From Malurus cyaneus samueli (taxonomy: Eukaryota > Chordata > Aves > Passeriformes > Maluridae): a stretch of 64,000 nt of DNA. Each line of letters starts with the position of its first letter. Position 1 is the stretch's first letter. Positions 23,838 through 39,618 of the stretch are shown here, one piece after another. The stretch covers positions 30,125,247-30,189,246 of the forward strand of contig CM019217.1 in assembly GCA_009741485.1 (NCBI GenBank). Direction: 5' to 3'. The notes under the pieces were generated by a model. It saw only the letters and a list, made by a program, of their open reading frames with translations. It searched no databases and was not told the DNA's origin. The translations under genes and the position numbers were made by a program.

Positions 23838-26800
23838 CACTTCTGGGTGATGAGAAATTCTTTCGCTTTACATTTGCTGTAGAAGGCTGAATGAAAAATT
23901 AACCTCAGTCCAGCACCTCCTCCATGGGGGGGGTAGCAGATGCACAGACACAACAGTTGCCCTCGCTGAGAACACACTGTTCCTGGCAACTAGTGACTTG
24001 GGAATTCGCTAAACTAAATACTAATAAACTTGCTTTGACTTTGTCTGACATCAAGCATTATGCATGCCTGGCCTCCACAACACACAACAGGGCAGTGGAA
24101 AATAGTTCAGCTGTTTTGTGCCTTCAGTAGAGCTCAGCTTAGCTAATTTCAGTTGCATACCTCAAGTGCTTACACACAGCAGAGGAAGTCCTCACTATGT
24201 GAGCTCATAAGTTTTCCCCTTCTTCAACAGATGTAAGAGCTTGGGGTAACAGTAGTACCAGATCTTGTCACTTCTACTGACCAAGAAGAGGTGTCCAGGG
24301 GTGTGCTGTTAAAAGGCACGGGGACAGTGACTCGTTCAGTGCAAGGTAAACAGGAATCAAAACCAGATAAATTACAACAGATAATTCAACCCACATGCTG
24401 AAAAATTGTTACAGCAATTCAAATCATTACCACACAAAGTTTGTGTTAGTGCCACAATGCAGACAGTAATAATAATTAACACTTTTTCTGGTACCCCATC
24501 TGGAACTTGATCCTTTCAAGCAAATGATTATGCAGCATTTACTCAAAACCATCAGCTATGTTTGTGAAGCCTGTGTGAAGGGGGACATGGGTTCAGGAAT
24601 AAATCTGAAAGGAGAGGATGTGCCCAAACATGCAGGGAGGCAGTCTAGAAATGCTCTAATTAACCGAACATGCTTTGACACCAGACAAAATGCAGCATCA
24701 GCATTCCAGCAGAAAACTGTATTACGTGGTCATGATTACCACAGTCCCTGAAATCCAAAATCATAGACGGCATTTCATATGTTAACCCATTACACCACAA
24801 CCAGTTTACTTGACCATGGCCTGGAACACAACACAATCACAAAAATATGACTTTTTCACCATATAAACCTGAAAGCAGAAATGGCATCATCCAGAAGGGA
24901 GTCTATGGCAAGCAGGCCTCCCTCCCAACATGCTGCCCACCGTCACTCAAATGTGCTGCATAAAAAGGTGCTGGGAAAACATGCAATGGCCCAGGTAATG
25001 CTGCATTTATTCAGAATTGCAGATTTTGAAGCTCTCTGTCCACCTCAGTAATGTCACATCCTAATGTGAACTGGACTATTGCCAAGCTAATTCAAACTAT
25101 TATAGAGAAGGTAGGTAAAGCTCCTATAACTACTGCACCCAAACATTTTTAACACTACAAGTACAATCTATTCCTAAAAGTAAATTACATTAAGTGCTCA
25201 TATGCTAATGGCATTGCTTGCTTAAAAATACACAGTATCAACAGTGAGTGTACTGTGAAACTGTTTATAAAAGAACAAAAAAACCCCAACAAATCACCAA
25301 ACCAAAACCAAATCCACTCCAGAGGGTAGCTAAGCAATATCTGAAAGCTTTAGCCAAAACCATTTTAGAAGTCAGAAACCATACTAGACACTTGCTGCAG
25401 TAAACAGAAATAATGTGCAAGTTACGTTCGCAAGCTATCACAGAGGCACGTTTTACTGAAGGAGTAGTATCACTTCCAGAGGCATAAACCACCAGGTTTT
25501 GCCTTCATCTTGGCTATTTGCTTCAAGACTGAAACAGCAGCGTAACATAAAAGTTATAGTAAACGACTGAACTTTAATCAGTTAACATCTTGCCTCTAAG
25601 ATACAGAAGAAGTAAAGTAGAATGGCAGTTCTACTGCAGAAATCAGACATCCCTAAATTGTGCAAGAGGTGTTGGCATCCATAAGATGCTCAAACCATGA
25701 CCCACCACCAGACTACCCCAAAAGTTAGACTAACAGGTGATCCTAACAGGCACATCAACCCTAACAGTTTATCCTAGTAATGTGTAAATAGTTATTTGAG
25801 ACAGCAATGCTAGCACTTTCCCCAAACTCACAGCCCTCCAGTGATTCACTCCTCAAAGCCCTGGTTCAATGGAAAGTTTCAATGTCATTCAGACCCTTCT
25901 TTTCCTTGCCCACAGTCATTGCTTTCCTAAGATGAAAAGAACTTACCTATTTAATTGCTTAAACACCCTGGCCATTGCTCTTGTCCTATCTTTAAGGATG
26001 TTAGGTTATTCTCTCTATTTTCAGTTTCAGTCTATTTTTAAGTATATAGCACACAGGTAATCCAATGAATTTATACAGTGTCTTAAAAACACAGTTCTTC
26101 CTTTAATAATTGACAACTTTTGAATTTTATTGTAAGGTAAGTTTTAGGAGAAGTCTTTATTCAGAAGTGGAAGACTGGCCCAATGATTTTTTTTTTAAAA
26201 GAAGCAAAAAAAGCCATCTTTTACTTAGATAACCAATATACTTAACAAGGCTTTCAAAGCATGGTGCCATACACAACTGTACACAAGGTCAGTTATAAAC
26301 TTAGTTATAACTTGTTTATCCATTACCATCATAAACAAAGCCTGTGCATGTTTTCCATGAGATTAATACTCAGCCTATTCCTCTTCAGGAACTTGCAAGA
26401 ATTCCATTAAGTTCTTCCTTACTGGGAAATTAGACATCACCTTTTCAGAAAGATACTTCAGGAATTTTTTTTGGCTATTTTATCACAACTAAATCATTCA
26501 GCAATAGCATATGTCCTTTTACAAGGAAGGATAACCTTTCAGTTTAAAAGGAAAGTAAGGAGTTTGAACCTGAAAAAAACAAATAGTACATTTATTATGG
26601 CACTTCCTTGGAAGGTCAAGACTCAGGTCCTTTTTGAAAGACTTGATTGAATAGGAAAGCACAAACAAGACTGCTACTGTCAGAGCCCAGTGTTCAACAA
26701 TCTCATCAGTGTTCAACTTATTTACCTAGATAAGGATTATAAACACAGCTCACCTTTATTTCCTGGTATTCTGCTGAAATTGATTTTGTCTACTGCTACC

Positions 26801-29800
26801 GTTTTAAAGGGTGCATTCACACTTTTTGGTATCTTGAAGCTATGAAACAGTAGGCCAGGATTATTCATGGGAATTTTCCCCCTAAGACTGAAATTCTATC
26901 AGCGTAGGAAGAAAGGTAGCAATGTATTATGAAGAACAAAAATACTTTGGGAACTCCTGCTGGGTCTATCCCAACGCTCACATAGAGAAATACGGTTTGT
27001 GCGCTTCAAGAACACCCTCTAGTTTATAGTCTTCAGATATCCAGCAATTTTCCTGACACCTCTCATCCTGCATTCTTGATCATAATTTCCCATTCTCAGA
27101 TGAAATTTCAGTCATCAGAACCTTGCTGCCCATTTTTCTTTAAATTAACTTCGAACAGTCAAAGTAGAAACTGTTCCAAACTAATAGGTCAGTCCTCCTG
27201 CTAATACTTCTCTGCATGATATGTTTCTCTTTCTTTACAGAGCTGTCAATCCTCTTAACTTGCCCTATGTTCCTCTCTTGCTTCTTATCCTAGCTAAGTC
27301 AAATCTAAAAAAGAAACAGGGAAGGGAAGTGCAGGGAAGTACACAGGGAAGCAGTGCAGAATAGTCATTACACCCTAGATTCTCAAAACAAATAGCAAAA
27401 AGCTTTTGCTGGTGGCTTTATGGCTCTTGGGGTTTTTTACTTTTTGTTTGTTTTTGTGGGTTTTTCTTTTTTTAATTTGGGGTTTAAATGTCCTGAGTAT
27501 TTACTAAATAATATTTAAGTGAAGACTGTCTGCTGCTAATCTCCTCTTGACTGACAAGTACAAACCTTTCACAAAACAGCAAGTACAAGACACAGAAATA
27601 CTCTGCAGAAGTAGCACCACACTGCAAGGGTGGTAGCTGAAATGCCAGTTGTAACCCTGGGAAAAAATAAATGGTTGCTGCTCCTTAACAATGAGCCACA
27701 ACTTGATCAGAGAAGAAACAGCTTTAAGCACTACCACAATGTGCCAGGGAGCACACACTGAGAGCTCTTAAGGTTATGTGCTAACTTGAAACTTTCCATG
27801 CTCATGAACGTTTTATGAAGCATCTGTGCCCACAGCCACAGTGTGAGTACTATACAACTTACAGCTGAAATTAGCAGGATTCTTAGTATGGTGACTCTGT
27901 CAATGGAATCAAGACAGTTAAGGACACAGAAAGACTCATCTGCTCCCATGCGTTGCATGTCCTTTAGATCTTCACCTAAAACTCAGAAGCCTTTCAGCAA
28001 CTGGCTATATTTATCACAGACACATGATATGGACTAGTTTACAGAGCATTTGGAGTGCTCTCAACATAACCTGTAGTGAAGCAAGATACAGTAAGTATAG
28101 CAGTATTATTTACCTCTAGTGGAATATTCTGTGCAAAGAATCTATAACTTAATTTATTTGAAAAAGCAGATAAAAATGATCTTTAACGACTGAAAGAGCA
28201 GCATCTTTGCCATGCTATTCCTCTGTAGGAGAAATTGAAGAATGAGTCAATATGCTTAGGATTTCTCACATTAACCAAGATAAAAATCTAATCAGCTTGC
28301 AATTTTTGCAGACTCAAAAATTTGTTTGTTGTGCAGAAGTGGTCATTCATTCAGTAAAGACTACAGTCAGCCAAGAACAGTTTCCACTGACTCTACATGA
28401 AATTCTACCACTGAGTTTGGACTGGACTTTTGCACAGCAACAGCATCACAGCAGAATTTAATTCTGAAGATGCTGCATTTGCCAGTTAAAGAGCTTTTAG
28501 ACTTAAAAAATATTTAAGGCTACTGATTCTACACAGTGAAAAGAAAATTTAACAAAACTGCAGTACACTGGCTACAGGAAATAATATTTTGGTAGCCAAA
28601 TCGGAAGCAGCGCCAGCCCAATGATTACAAGTCCTAAAGGTGTAATGGTTGTTGAGGATTTTCAGCAAGTATTGTTGGATAGGAGTTTAAATCCCAACCG
28701 TTTTGCCAGTATTTCACCTTCAGTATTGTACAACTGGGATCTGGAGCGAGGGGGCAATTCACAACCGTTGTTCCAAACGTTGCAGTCTCAGGCCAAAATA
28801 ACCCAAATAAAACACATTTGGTTTATATTCACAAGAGAACCTTGTTATTTTTCCTGCAAAGGAAACTGTTTCTCACAGTGAAATCAGTCCTGATAAAAGA
28901 GTTTTATTCTTTCTACATTTTTTGGTTGCTTCCCTTTTGGACCCAACAGACAAAAGCCTGTGAATCCAAGAGCGACCAGCTCTGTAAAGCTAAATATAGT
29001 ACAGCACTTCTGCAACAGACAAATTGCAAGAAATATATCATGGCAGTTTTGCAGAGCTGCTTCAAAAAAAAAAAAATACAAAGGGGAGCAGCGTGGTTTA
29101 TGCAACACTATGGGGTAGCAGGCCGCAGTCAGTGCTCTCTGGAAAGCACGAGCTCACTGTGCTGCTTGACACAGCTGACCACAGGCTGCCTGCAGCCTGA
29201 AATTCCACAAGGGCTGAAATTCCACCAGGACCTTTAGGGTGAAGGACTGCAGAGAAGGGCAAGCTGGGTACATATTGCCTGAAAGGCTGCCAGGGCAAGA
29301 CTACCCAAGCGATCTCCCTGAGAGGCATCCAGACATGCAGGCTGCCATTCATGCCCTGCAGTTTCCCCTTGGCTCTTGGGATGGGGCTCCATTTGAGCCC
29401 TGAACAGCACTCCTGGAGAGGGATGTTCTGCATCTGTGAGGCAACAGCAGGACTCAGAGCTCCTGCACAGAAATCATCCTGTCAGTCCCTCTAAGATCCC
29501 AAAAGAAAGCTGTAGTCTAGAAAAGAATCATAAATTCCTTCCTTAAAACTCAAGTGATGCAAATCTATTATTTTAATACTCTTCTTTAATCAATTTGCCT
29601 CAAGTCAAGCATAAAATCCACATGGTGCTTATTACAGACTACATTTGTTTTACAGCATAGCCAACTGTCTACTAAAACTTTAATCAGAGAGCTGAAGGAT
29701 GCTATAACTTCAAATGAAAACTCCTCCAGAAGTTCTCCCCATTCAACTAATAGCTGACAGGACAACTTCCCACAAGAGCAAAGTGTATAAACATCACCAC

Positions 29801-32800
29801 CACATCATTGCAGACACCCTGGAACTACAGTTACATGGGAACATTAACTTTGATTGCAACTCAAGACTGACCAAAATAAATGCCACAAGCAGGGACAGAA
29901 GTGTTACACATCCAGTGCCACATCCATACTTGATGCTCCCCAGGGAGTTTCAGCTTCTGTACAGACTTCCATTAGATGAGAGAAATGCACAACTAGAGGA
30001 CATTGCACACACTGGCAGAGTACTGTCTCTGTGCTACCTAGTAAAAAAGCAACCCTCTGGTTTTATAACAAACTAGATCATAAACCTTGAGTTACTGATA
30101 ACATAACAGGGCTTCATGATTAACAGGCGAAAACTGCCTTTCTCTTCCTCTGGCTGTTTTTTTGAGAGTCAGCTTTGTCATTTTTACAAGGACTGATCAC
30201 ACATTACTTATGCCATACAGCACCCTCAGTCAGGTAATTCACCTGTATACATGGATTGGTCCCCTGCAGCCATTAGGACTTGGTGCCATGTATAGACTAC
30301 CCAGCCTGCAATACAACTCACCCCACATTTAACCTTTCTGGCTTTGCCTCCACTGGCTTTATAAGCCTGATGGAGCAAAACTGCATACAGGCAGTGACAG
30401 CAGCATGATTTAGAGGCCACCATTCTGATCTGGTACACTTCTAAGCAGTCATTCTACAATCAGACATCCAGTCTTCTTAGCAGCAACCTATACAATACCA
30501 CTTATCAAGCCAAAATGTATTTAAGAAATTCAAATTTGCAGCAGTAAATAACTGGGAGAACACCAATAAAGCTTTTCATTAGGGCTCTCTAAAAAAGTCT
30601 TGAGAGGGAAAAAATTTCTGCAACTTCTATAGATTCTGCACAGGGACAGGCAAAGATTATATTTAAATTATACTTTCATATTCTTACAGTCAAAACCCAA
30701 AGCTTCCCTGGCTCAAAGCTGTAGAGAGCACCAGGATTCAAAGCATCACTATGCACAAGTTTCTCCCATGCTGCACTTTCCAGTATTCATAGAAGGACAC
30801 AATACATACCCCATCATTAACTGAGGCAGAATATTCTGGATTTACGTTGGTCACAGACCTTTATTATTTAGTCCTGCTAAGTTCCAGCACCAAATGGCAG
30901 CTTCTGGGTCAGTCGTTTAACAGTACAGAAATTGACAGAACTATCTTTAGAGGCAAGGATCAGAGGCAAGTCAGAAATACTTCGATATGACAAGTATTTC
31001 ACCACTCTGCAGTGCAGGTGGAAAGCTCCTTCACAGGCCTAATACAAAGAAGCATACTTGAGGAACTTCATACGCCTGATGTTATTTGGAACACAGACAA
31101 GAAACTCCTGCATTTCAGCTTAAAGAAGCAGGAAAACAATTCTTGCACATGGCCATGTATTTGGGCTGCACATTGCATTGGCAGGGGGTGCTAGGGAATG
31201 AGGAAGAAATACTGTTGGAAAAAAAAATAAAAAACTGTTGCTCAGGTACCTCTAAAAGTTAATTAAACTTGCACAACCAAATACTACTCTGTGAAGGGTG
31301 ACCAATTTCCTTTTGAAAGCAATCTCAGTTCATTTAAGTTTGCATGAGAGAATTATTTCCTCTACCAGCAGCAAAGTTTAACAAAGCTTGTCAACAATGC
31401 TGCAGGTTCTACAAGTCCATGTGAAAATCTACCAATTCACAGTGCCCACATGAAGATCCTCATGTCCTGCTCAATCAGGACTCTGCATGCACAACTTGTT
31501 GATACAACGTCTCTAGTAAATGAAATCCCAGAATGCTGGAGCAGCCTGCATTGAGAAGGGTTGCCTATACAAGGGAGAAAAAAAACCCAACAAAACAAGA
31601 ATCTCAAACCACAACACACACACAGTACTGAGCAATCTTAGAAAACAAATAGGGGAGAAAGTTATTAAGCTTCTCCTGGATAGGAAAAAACATAGCCCTA
31701 AATGCCAAAACCTGAGCAAAAATAAGTTGAGCTGAGCAGAACATCCAGGAGAATCCACATGACCCACTGGATCTCTCACTTCTGTTTCTTTACTTTTAGA
31801 GAGTATTTAAGAGTGCTTTTTCCCTCTTTCATCAGGTATTGGGGGATGTTCCTGGAAGAGGAGGCTGTTTCTACCTTGACGTTTTCCCTTCAAATCCACC
31901 ACTGGAGTTCTGTTTTCTCTGAGCCAAATTAAACATACCAGAGGTGCTTTCACAAACCATTTGGGTAGTATAAATGTCAACTGCAAGCAATTAATGCTGC
32001 ATTAGGAACTTTCTCCAGAGGAAACTGCCTCACAAGAAGCAGTGGCAGAAGGGACTGGCACCTGAAAACCACTTGCTTCAGTCCTCTGGCAAGTCCAGCA
32101 ACAGCCAAGCCTTCAGGATTGCAAAGCAGTATTTGGTGGTTAGGCTTAAAAACATTCAAAAGTTTGCTGAAAGAAGTAACAAGGAACAGTATCTGCAAAA
32201 TAGTTCTAGGAATATACTGGGCACAATAAGCTTCCTTGTGCTGAATTTCTTCCATCTACAAGGAAGTTCCTGATCAAAACTATGTATGCCACAAGTCAGA
32301 AGGGAGTACAATACCCAGGGACTGGGACAGTCATCACACAGGAGGCCAAGGTTCAATCTGTGTGCAAATACCAAGTGCTCAAGTTGGTCCTACTCTTCTG
32401 ATCCTACACATGATAGACTGACTGATGCCCTGAGAACTTAATTTCCAAGTACTTAATTTTCTGACCACTGAGAAGGGTTTAAAAAAAAATCCATTTTTTT
32501 TTAAATCAGAAAGGAGAAAAATGGGTCTTGTTGAATGACCCCATGACAGGTAAACAACCTCTACTGAGGCATATATATTGGTCTAAAAATCAAATTGTGT
32601 GAAAGACAATCAAGCCTTCCACCGCCGAAGTTGTTAGACTGAGTCCTTTGACTATTTTCTTTGCAAAACATTGTAATACAGCAAATGGCACAAGTGATAG
32701 GTAGCAAAAGCAACTGTTTTCATAATAGTAAACTGTACTAAAGTCTCCTGAACTGTTTCATAAAATCTTTCTCTCTCCACCCAAGGCAGAAGCAAGAGCA

Positions 32801-35800
32801 ACTACCTCCTTAAACTTCCAGTTTCTAGAGGTTTTAAGTTCTACCAGTTTACCACTCGCCTCTTAGTAGTGGCACCAAAACTGGTGGTCTTCCCCATCAT
32901 GTCCCTGAACTCCAAGATCACATATCAAGACTGAGAATTTGGGGTTTTCAATTATTCCCATCCACATTTCAAATTAGAAGTTGGCCACTAACAAACTTAA
33001 GTGCTATGGACAAATTACACTCATTCTCAAAAATTATTTAGGTATACAAACCTGCCATTCCATGTACTATAAAGAAACTGTATTTTCACATAGCAGGTGG
33101 TAATAAAAGCCAAATCCAAGTCAATCACATGCTATAGCAGAGAAGCTGGAAACTATATGTTTCCTATCTCCAATATACTTGGGAGATTCCCACAGACTCC
33201 ACTAAAGAGCAAAGAACCTTACACATAATGTGACATTCACACACCAACAAGCTAGAGGTTTAAGCACAGTAATCTTTGATAACACAAGAACACTGCTGCC
33301 CTGAGTGCCTTCTCCTGTTCAATTATGTGCACCAGCTTACCAACAAGTTTTTACATCTTCATCCTATCACATGGCTCAGTTATTTTGCACATAATGGTCT
33401 GAACACAAGGAACACCACTATCAGACTGTGCTTACTTCAACAAGCTTGCTCAGCATTAGATTCCACAGAAGTAAAATGGAATAAACCTCAGTATTAAGGT
33501 TTATTTGTATGTCAGTACCTGTTTGCTCATATGACCACACAGCGGAAAATACATTTTAAAAGCTATTCGACAAAGCAATCACAAGTCTTATCACAGCCCC
33601 TAATTCAGTGCAATAACACACTGGAGCTTGCTGTTAGGTTGACTTGATGAATTACACGCCTATCTCTATCATACTCTTTGATATAAAATGTAACTCATTT
33701 ATAGTCTACAAGGAGAAAATACGACTCCAATATTTAACTAGAAAATACTCACTCGTTAAATAACACCCAATATATTTACTAAGATCCCTGTTAAGTTTTC
33801 AACATCCAGTATGTATGTATATCAACAGTTAGACCAATGAATAATTTGGATCCCAAAGCAACTACAGGTGAATTGATTCTATTCTGAATCAAACTATGTA
33901 ATAACAAAGCCAAAGTCATGCTTTGCGAACTGAAACCACAGCACCAGAACCAAGACCAGAAGTTCGTATTTGCAAAGACTTACCCCATGGCCTGAGCAGA
34001 TTCATCCTGTGTGTACCTAGGTCAATATATTCAAAATGTTAACTATGGAAGGGGAAACCAAGTATCAACTTAGAGAACGTTCCTGTGGTCTCACCACCAG
34101 ACTTCTCTCAAAATGAGGCTGCCAAGTTTCATGTATCTCATATTACATGAACCACAAGAGTTTGACAGCCCTGGCATGACATCCCAGCTCTTTGCCAATA
34201 CACACAGAGCCAGCTGGGGCCAGGAAAGCTGACAGCTTCTCCAACACAAGAGGAACCACCTAACCAAATTTAACAACCAAGCAGATGCAGCTAGCACAAC
34301 TGCACTCTCACTGGAACAGTAACAACTACAAAGAGAATCATCAGTATGGTGGGACACACCAATACCAGACTCTCCTGACTGCAGGCTGCCATGTCTTCCT
34401 CACAGTTAGAATAAACCCCAACAAGTTCACACACTCTAGATGCCGGGGAAGAAAAACCCAAAAGTTCTAATCAACTTAGGAAAAAAAATAAAGGCCCTTT
34501 CTGGGAAACAGTGTCTGGATAAAAGTCCCCACTAAGAGCAGAACCACAAAGCTGGCTTTCAGACTACTGACTAGGGAGTGGCAGGTGAGGGGAAGAGTTA
34601 GAGGTGAGTGAGAGTCACAAGAACACTTTTTGCTTAATCACCTACCATATTCAGAAAGAAACAAGATGCCAGTACTGTCACACTTATTTATAAAGAATAT
34701 ATACAGAGAAATACCAGTTGCTAGCTGCTTCTAACAGAAGCTACTTGCAGACTTTCAGATATTGGATAAATGCTTTAGTGGCAACAGTGTTATTTCTTAT
34801 ACAGAACAAAACTGAGCCACTGTATTGATGCAAATACAAATCACCTGCACTAACTAAAGCCCCCTGGGTAAATCAAAGTCAAGTTGAAAGCCAGAAGTCA
34901 GGAGGCCTCTTCCAAGACAGATGGGCACATTTGCTTTTCAAGGACATGAATGTGTTGCCACATACAGCCTCATCTACAGCAGAGTGACCAGGAACAGAAT
35001 ATACAGGAATCATACAATTGCTCCCTTTTCCCCCACAGATGAAAGCCCATTTCCAGCCACCAACTGGTACTATGCAATCACTTCAGACCCCACTGCTCCC
35101 TCAGATCACAGTAGGGAAAAGAAAATTTGTGGACCCCACCACTGTCTCCATAGCCTGCACTCCCCTTCACTTCATCTGCTGAGAAAATGATCAGACTTGG
35201 GGGGGAAATGAAAAGCAGCACATTAGTGAATTGTGACAACGGTTTCCCCTTTTCTGTTTGAAAAACACATCTGTGCTTACTTACAGAAAAGAATATAGGT
35301 CAGATTCCACAGCAGTTCTGTTAAACATTTAAGCAGATTCAGCTTAATGCACTTTCCCAGAACTTTAGGCTGGGGATGTTAGCCCACTGTGCTACGGGCA
35401 AAATCTGCCTGGCTGCGAGGGACACCTGACACTGAGCACCAGCTTCCACTCTGACTGTTTAAGTGTATTAGACACTATTCCTCACATGCACACACCTGCC
35501 TGCATGCACTCTTCACCTTTTAGCATCAATAAGATAAAGACATTATATTAAGAAAAATCTTAAGCTTTTTGGGAAAAAATGTTGCTGTCCTACTCTATGG
35601 CAACAGAAAGCCACAGGTGAAGATGTGAGGTATCAAAATGTAGGCACAAAACTAATACCTCCTCTACCATTTCAGGTTTAGAATAGGAGAACACTGAAAA
35701 TAGTATCTATTCTTAAAAGGTTGTTAGATAGCCTAAAAAATAGCATCATAAATTTAAGATATTATCACTGTACTACAGTCCTTCAAAAGTTACTTCTGGG

Positions 35801-38800
35801 ATTTTTTTAGAAATAATTAGTACTTTTATCCAACAAAGACCTACATGTAGACTGCTGCATCCAGCCTTTCCTCCTGCACAGTTTGGGATTTTTTAGCTTT
35901 CTTCCTGAAACAAATCACAGTAGAGCTAAAGTTAAGGTGTAGCTGTTGCTACTTGCTTGTTTGACAAAACCTCTGAACCACTAAAGGATTGAGGCAGCAA
36001 GAGGAAGCCAGCCCACTGGCTGTGAGTAAAAAAATGCATTAAAACTGTGAGTTTTTACACAGTCACTGGTTTGCTTGCCCAGATGTTGAACTCTGTCCAT
36101 AAACACTGCATGCTTCTTTGTAGGTTAAGTTAATCCTGCCTACAAACTGTGTATTTATTAAATTCAATAATACATTCAAATCAGTGACTGTATTGGCTTG
36201 AATAAATTTTGAAATAGTAATTTCCTCTTTTTTATTTTTTTTACCATTCTAGGTTTAAAAGTCTTCCCCCTTCCACAAAGAGAAACAAATTACATTTCCT
36301 TTATCACTTTGAAAGGTTGCATTGATATTTCCTTTTAATTCAGAAATCAAATACTGACGGATCCTTTTTCAGTATTTCATATCAGCTAAAGACAGCAGGA
36401 TCAGAAAAGATTAGACAGACAGAAAAGCAATACCTTGGCATGCAAAGATCAATGATTAAAGATCACTTCAAATACTGAGAATACCAAAAAAGCCACTAAG
36501 TAGAGGCCGTTTATCACCCCCAACTCTCCATTTTAAGAACTGGAACTTGACTCTAGTTCCTAAACTTATAATAGAAAATGGCATATTAAACTAGTTTGCC
36601 AACACATCTACCAGCCTTCCAGGAAATACTGTGTCAGCAACATATGTAAACTACTTGAAGGAGCTTTTTTGGCATTTGTCTCCCAGCCTGGTGTGTTTTT
36701 ACCCTTAACTGTGGAAGCCACTAATAATTCTTGTTTTAGCTGTCAAATTTAAAACATTAGGGAACATTAAATTAATGACAATATTGCTTATCATTCAATA
36801 CAAGCCACCAAACCCCACTAAAAATACTACCACCTTCTATATAATTTTTACAACTAGAAGATTTACTTTGAACCACATTTAAGCAAACAGCTTCAGAAAA
36901 TACAAATAATCTTCTCAACCTCAAAGCAGTGAAGAATAAACTGTAAGCGCCACATACAAGAGAATGTTTCTGTATTTACATAATAGACAACTTCAAGTAA
37001 TAAATCTGGAAAGTTATTTGGTGTATAACAGTATCTAACACTAGGGCACAGAGGAAAGAAACACACACCCCACGAACTACTTATGATAGTCAAAGCACAA
37101 GCCTTTTAAAGAGACAAGTTGAGAAGGCTGAGTTAGATTAGTCATCAAAAGCTCTCCTCAGAGGCATACAGAAAAGCACAAGCGATCAGTAAGAACAAGG
37201 GAAGAAGAAAAACCAAACCAAAACAAAACCACAGAAGCCAGACTACTGGGAGTCCTCTCACAAGATTTCAACTTTAAGAGATCAGTTCAGCCATGCAGCA
37301 ATAAAAGACTCAGGCTGACGAATTTTCAGCACTGCATCAAAAGCTCCCTACATGCTACTAACACATCAAGAGAGCAAGTTTGACAAGGACTTCACAAATT
37401 TGACAAATAATATTTGTAAAGAGGTCTTATCCATAACACTTCAGATCTTATCCACAGTGAGGGACAAAATCTCCACTAACAAAGTAAACACAGCTCTGCC
37501 TGGCTAGGTCTGAAGAGGAAGATGGACTTACTCAACTCACTTTTTTGCAACTGAGGAACTCACAAGACTTTAAAACCACAAACTGCTGTTTTCATAAATC
37601 TGTGGGCTACCACAGCACAGATACAGAGTCAGGCTACAAAGTTACTTCAAAGCAACTGCTGTGCTTTGGAGTTCCTGCAGCCCAGTGCCATCAATGCTGC
37701 CTGGACATGTCTCTCCACAAGGAGCCCGGTGCTCAGAGTGTGCACAACATGGCAAAACATTGACCCTATGCTGTTGAGAAACACAAACACAATCCATGGG
37801 TTTCCCCCACCATCACTGTCCCACCCCCATTCATCCCTACCACACAGCTATTCTGGCAGAGAATTTTACACTGAAAAGTCTGCAGAGCAGCTTGGATAAA
37901 TTTAATCTTAGCCTACCTTCAGAAAGCCTGAGGAAAGAACAGTTGTTTAGAAAATCATACTGCAACATGTCAAATGATTATTCACTTTTGCCCTATGGAC
38001 TAACAGTTCTCCCTCACTTTTTCTAAGTGACATAAACCAGTCTCTGAATTCCTGTCTGCTACAGGCAAGGAAAGATGAATATGGTGCTTCCAAAGAACTG
38101 AAGACTTTCCTTTACTCAATTAGTTTAACCACATTACAGAATTGACCTGGAAGTGTATAACTTGCTGCTACATCTATTTACTTTAGGCTTCTAAATTAAT
38201 TCAGCATTGCAGGAAAAGTGGGAAGAAAGAAGGAAAACTAGAATACACCAGTTATGTGAAACAGTGGTAAAATTATTTTCACCCTCTGAAAATATTTCTT
38301 TCCTCAGGGTATAAAAAAGTTCCAATAAATAGAAACAAGCATATTTTAACAAAGTTAACTTAAATGTGAAATTATCATGGTTATATTAAACTCCACTGTA
38401 ACATATTCATCATTTAAATTAAGCCATTTGAATGCTATATGCTCACTGACAATGTTTTAAACACAGACAAACCACTATCTTTGGGTACACAAACTCTGAG
38501 CTAAACATTTCAGAATAATTTATCTTTTTGAATGAGAAGTTTCTCTGCATTAATTTAATTAATTCAGTTCAGTGACTGGATTTTGAAGCATGAGAAATTA
38601 AGCCAATTGAAATCTCTTAAAATATCACAATATCAAACACTTTTTTAAAGAAAACCCTCTAATTTTTCAGAAGAAAGTAGTTATGAATCTAAGATACCCA
38701 CTGCATAATGTCCATCCAGTAGGTCATACAGAAGTTTTACAAGAAATTATAGTTACCTTTAATTATAACTGGGAATAGACAATGCACCATTACACTCATT

Positions 38801-39194
38801 TTTTTTGCCTACAGAGAAATGGCAATGAATGATGCTAAACGAATAAAATAATTGCTCTTGGAACAGGAAACTGTTTCAGCTATCCCATGTTCCTAGATGG
38901 CAATCCTTTTATAACAATGAGCTCTGAAGCATTTCAGTTCTTCAAGGTATCAAATTAATTTGGCAAATCCAGGTTTCTTTCTGCCTTGCAAAACTTAGGT
39001 GGATGGCAATAGGCTTTCAACTCCATCTAACACACAGCATCCTACAGCTCCACAGTTACCAGGGGAAGCACATGGTACCGGAAGAGCCAAGACTTTGGCA
39101 TTGAGATCCCATCTCACGGCCTCAAGTACTGACTACCAGTTCATTGTGCTTACCACCTGAAAAACACTGCACCAGAAAACTAATAGAAAAGTAG

Positions 39195-39618
39195 AGAGCA
39201 GAGCACCTGCAGAATAGAAATAGCTATCTGCAAGCTATAATCATGAAGGCTAAGAGAAGGCATCAGGGTATCCTAATTACAGCCTTCCATCACCCAAAGG
39301 GAGCCTACCAGAAAGATGGAAACTATTTACAAGAGCATGTAGTGACAGGACAAGGGGGAATGGTTACAAACTGAAAGACAGTAGATTCAGATTACATATC
39401 AGGAAGAAATTACTTACTGTGAAGGTGGTGTGGCACTGGAACAGATTGCCCAGAGATGTTGTGGATGCCCCATGCCTAAAAGCATTCAAGTCCAGGTTGG
39501 ATGGGACTCTGAGCAACCTGGTCTAATGGAATGTATCCCTGCCTATGCCAGGGGGTTTGGAACTAGATGACCTTTAAAGGTCCCTTCCAATTCAGGCCAT
39601 TCCATGATTCTATGATCT
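39195..39618 (+). mobile_element. CR1 LINE 3'-end fragment (about 420 bp)
   Basis: This is a 5'-truncated chicken-repeat-1 family retrotransposon. Hallmarks in order are TTACAGCCTTCC...CCAAAGGGAGCCTA, TAGTGACAGGACAAGGGG, GGAAGAAATT, GGTGTGGCACTGGAACAGATT and GCCAGGGGGTTTGGAACTAG. It then ends with the diagnostic 3' terminus CCATTCCATGATTCTATGAT, which contains the short direct repeats typical of CR1 3' ends. It lies in the first intron of MTUS1, antisense to the gene. Multiple substitutions show it is old and it encodes nothing intact. It supports a sauropsid, most likely avian, source. Confidence 0.92.

Noticed and set aside
29714..30076. 120-codon plus-strand open frame with a His-rich patch
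   Set aside because: The HHHH stretch is encoded by a CAT/CAC run, and no family or splice context was recognised.
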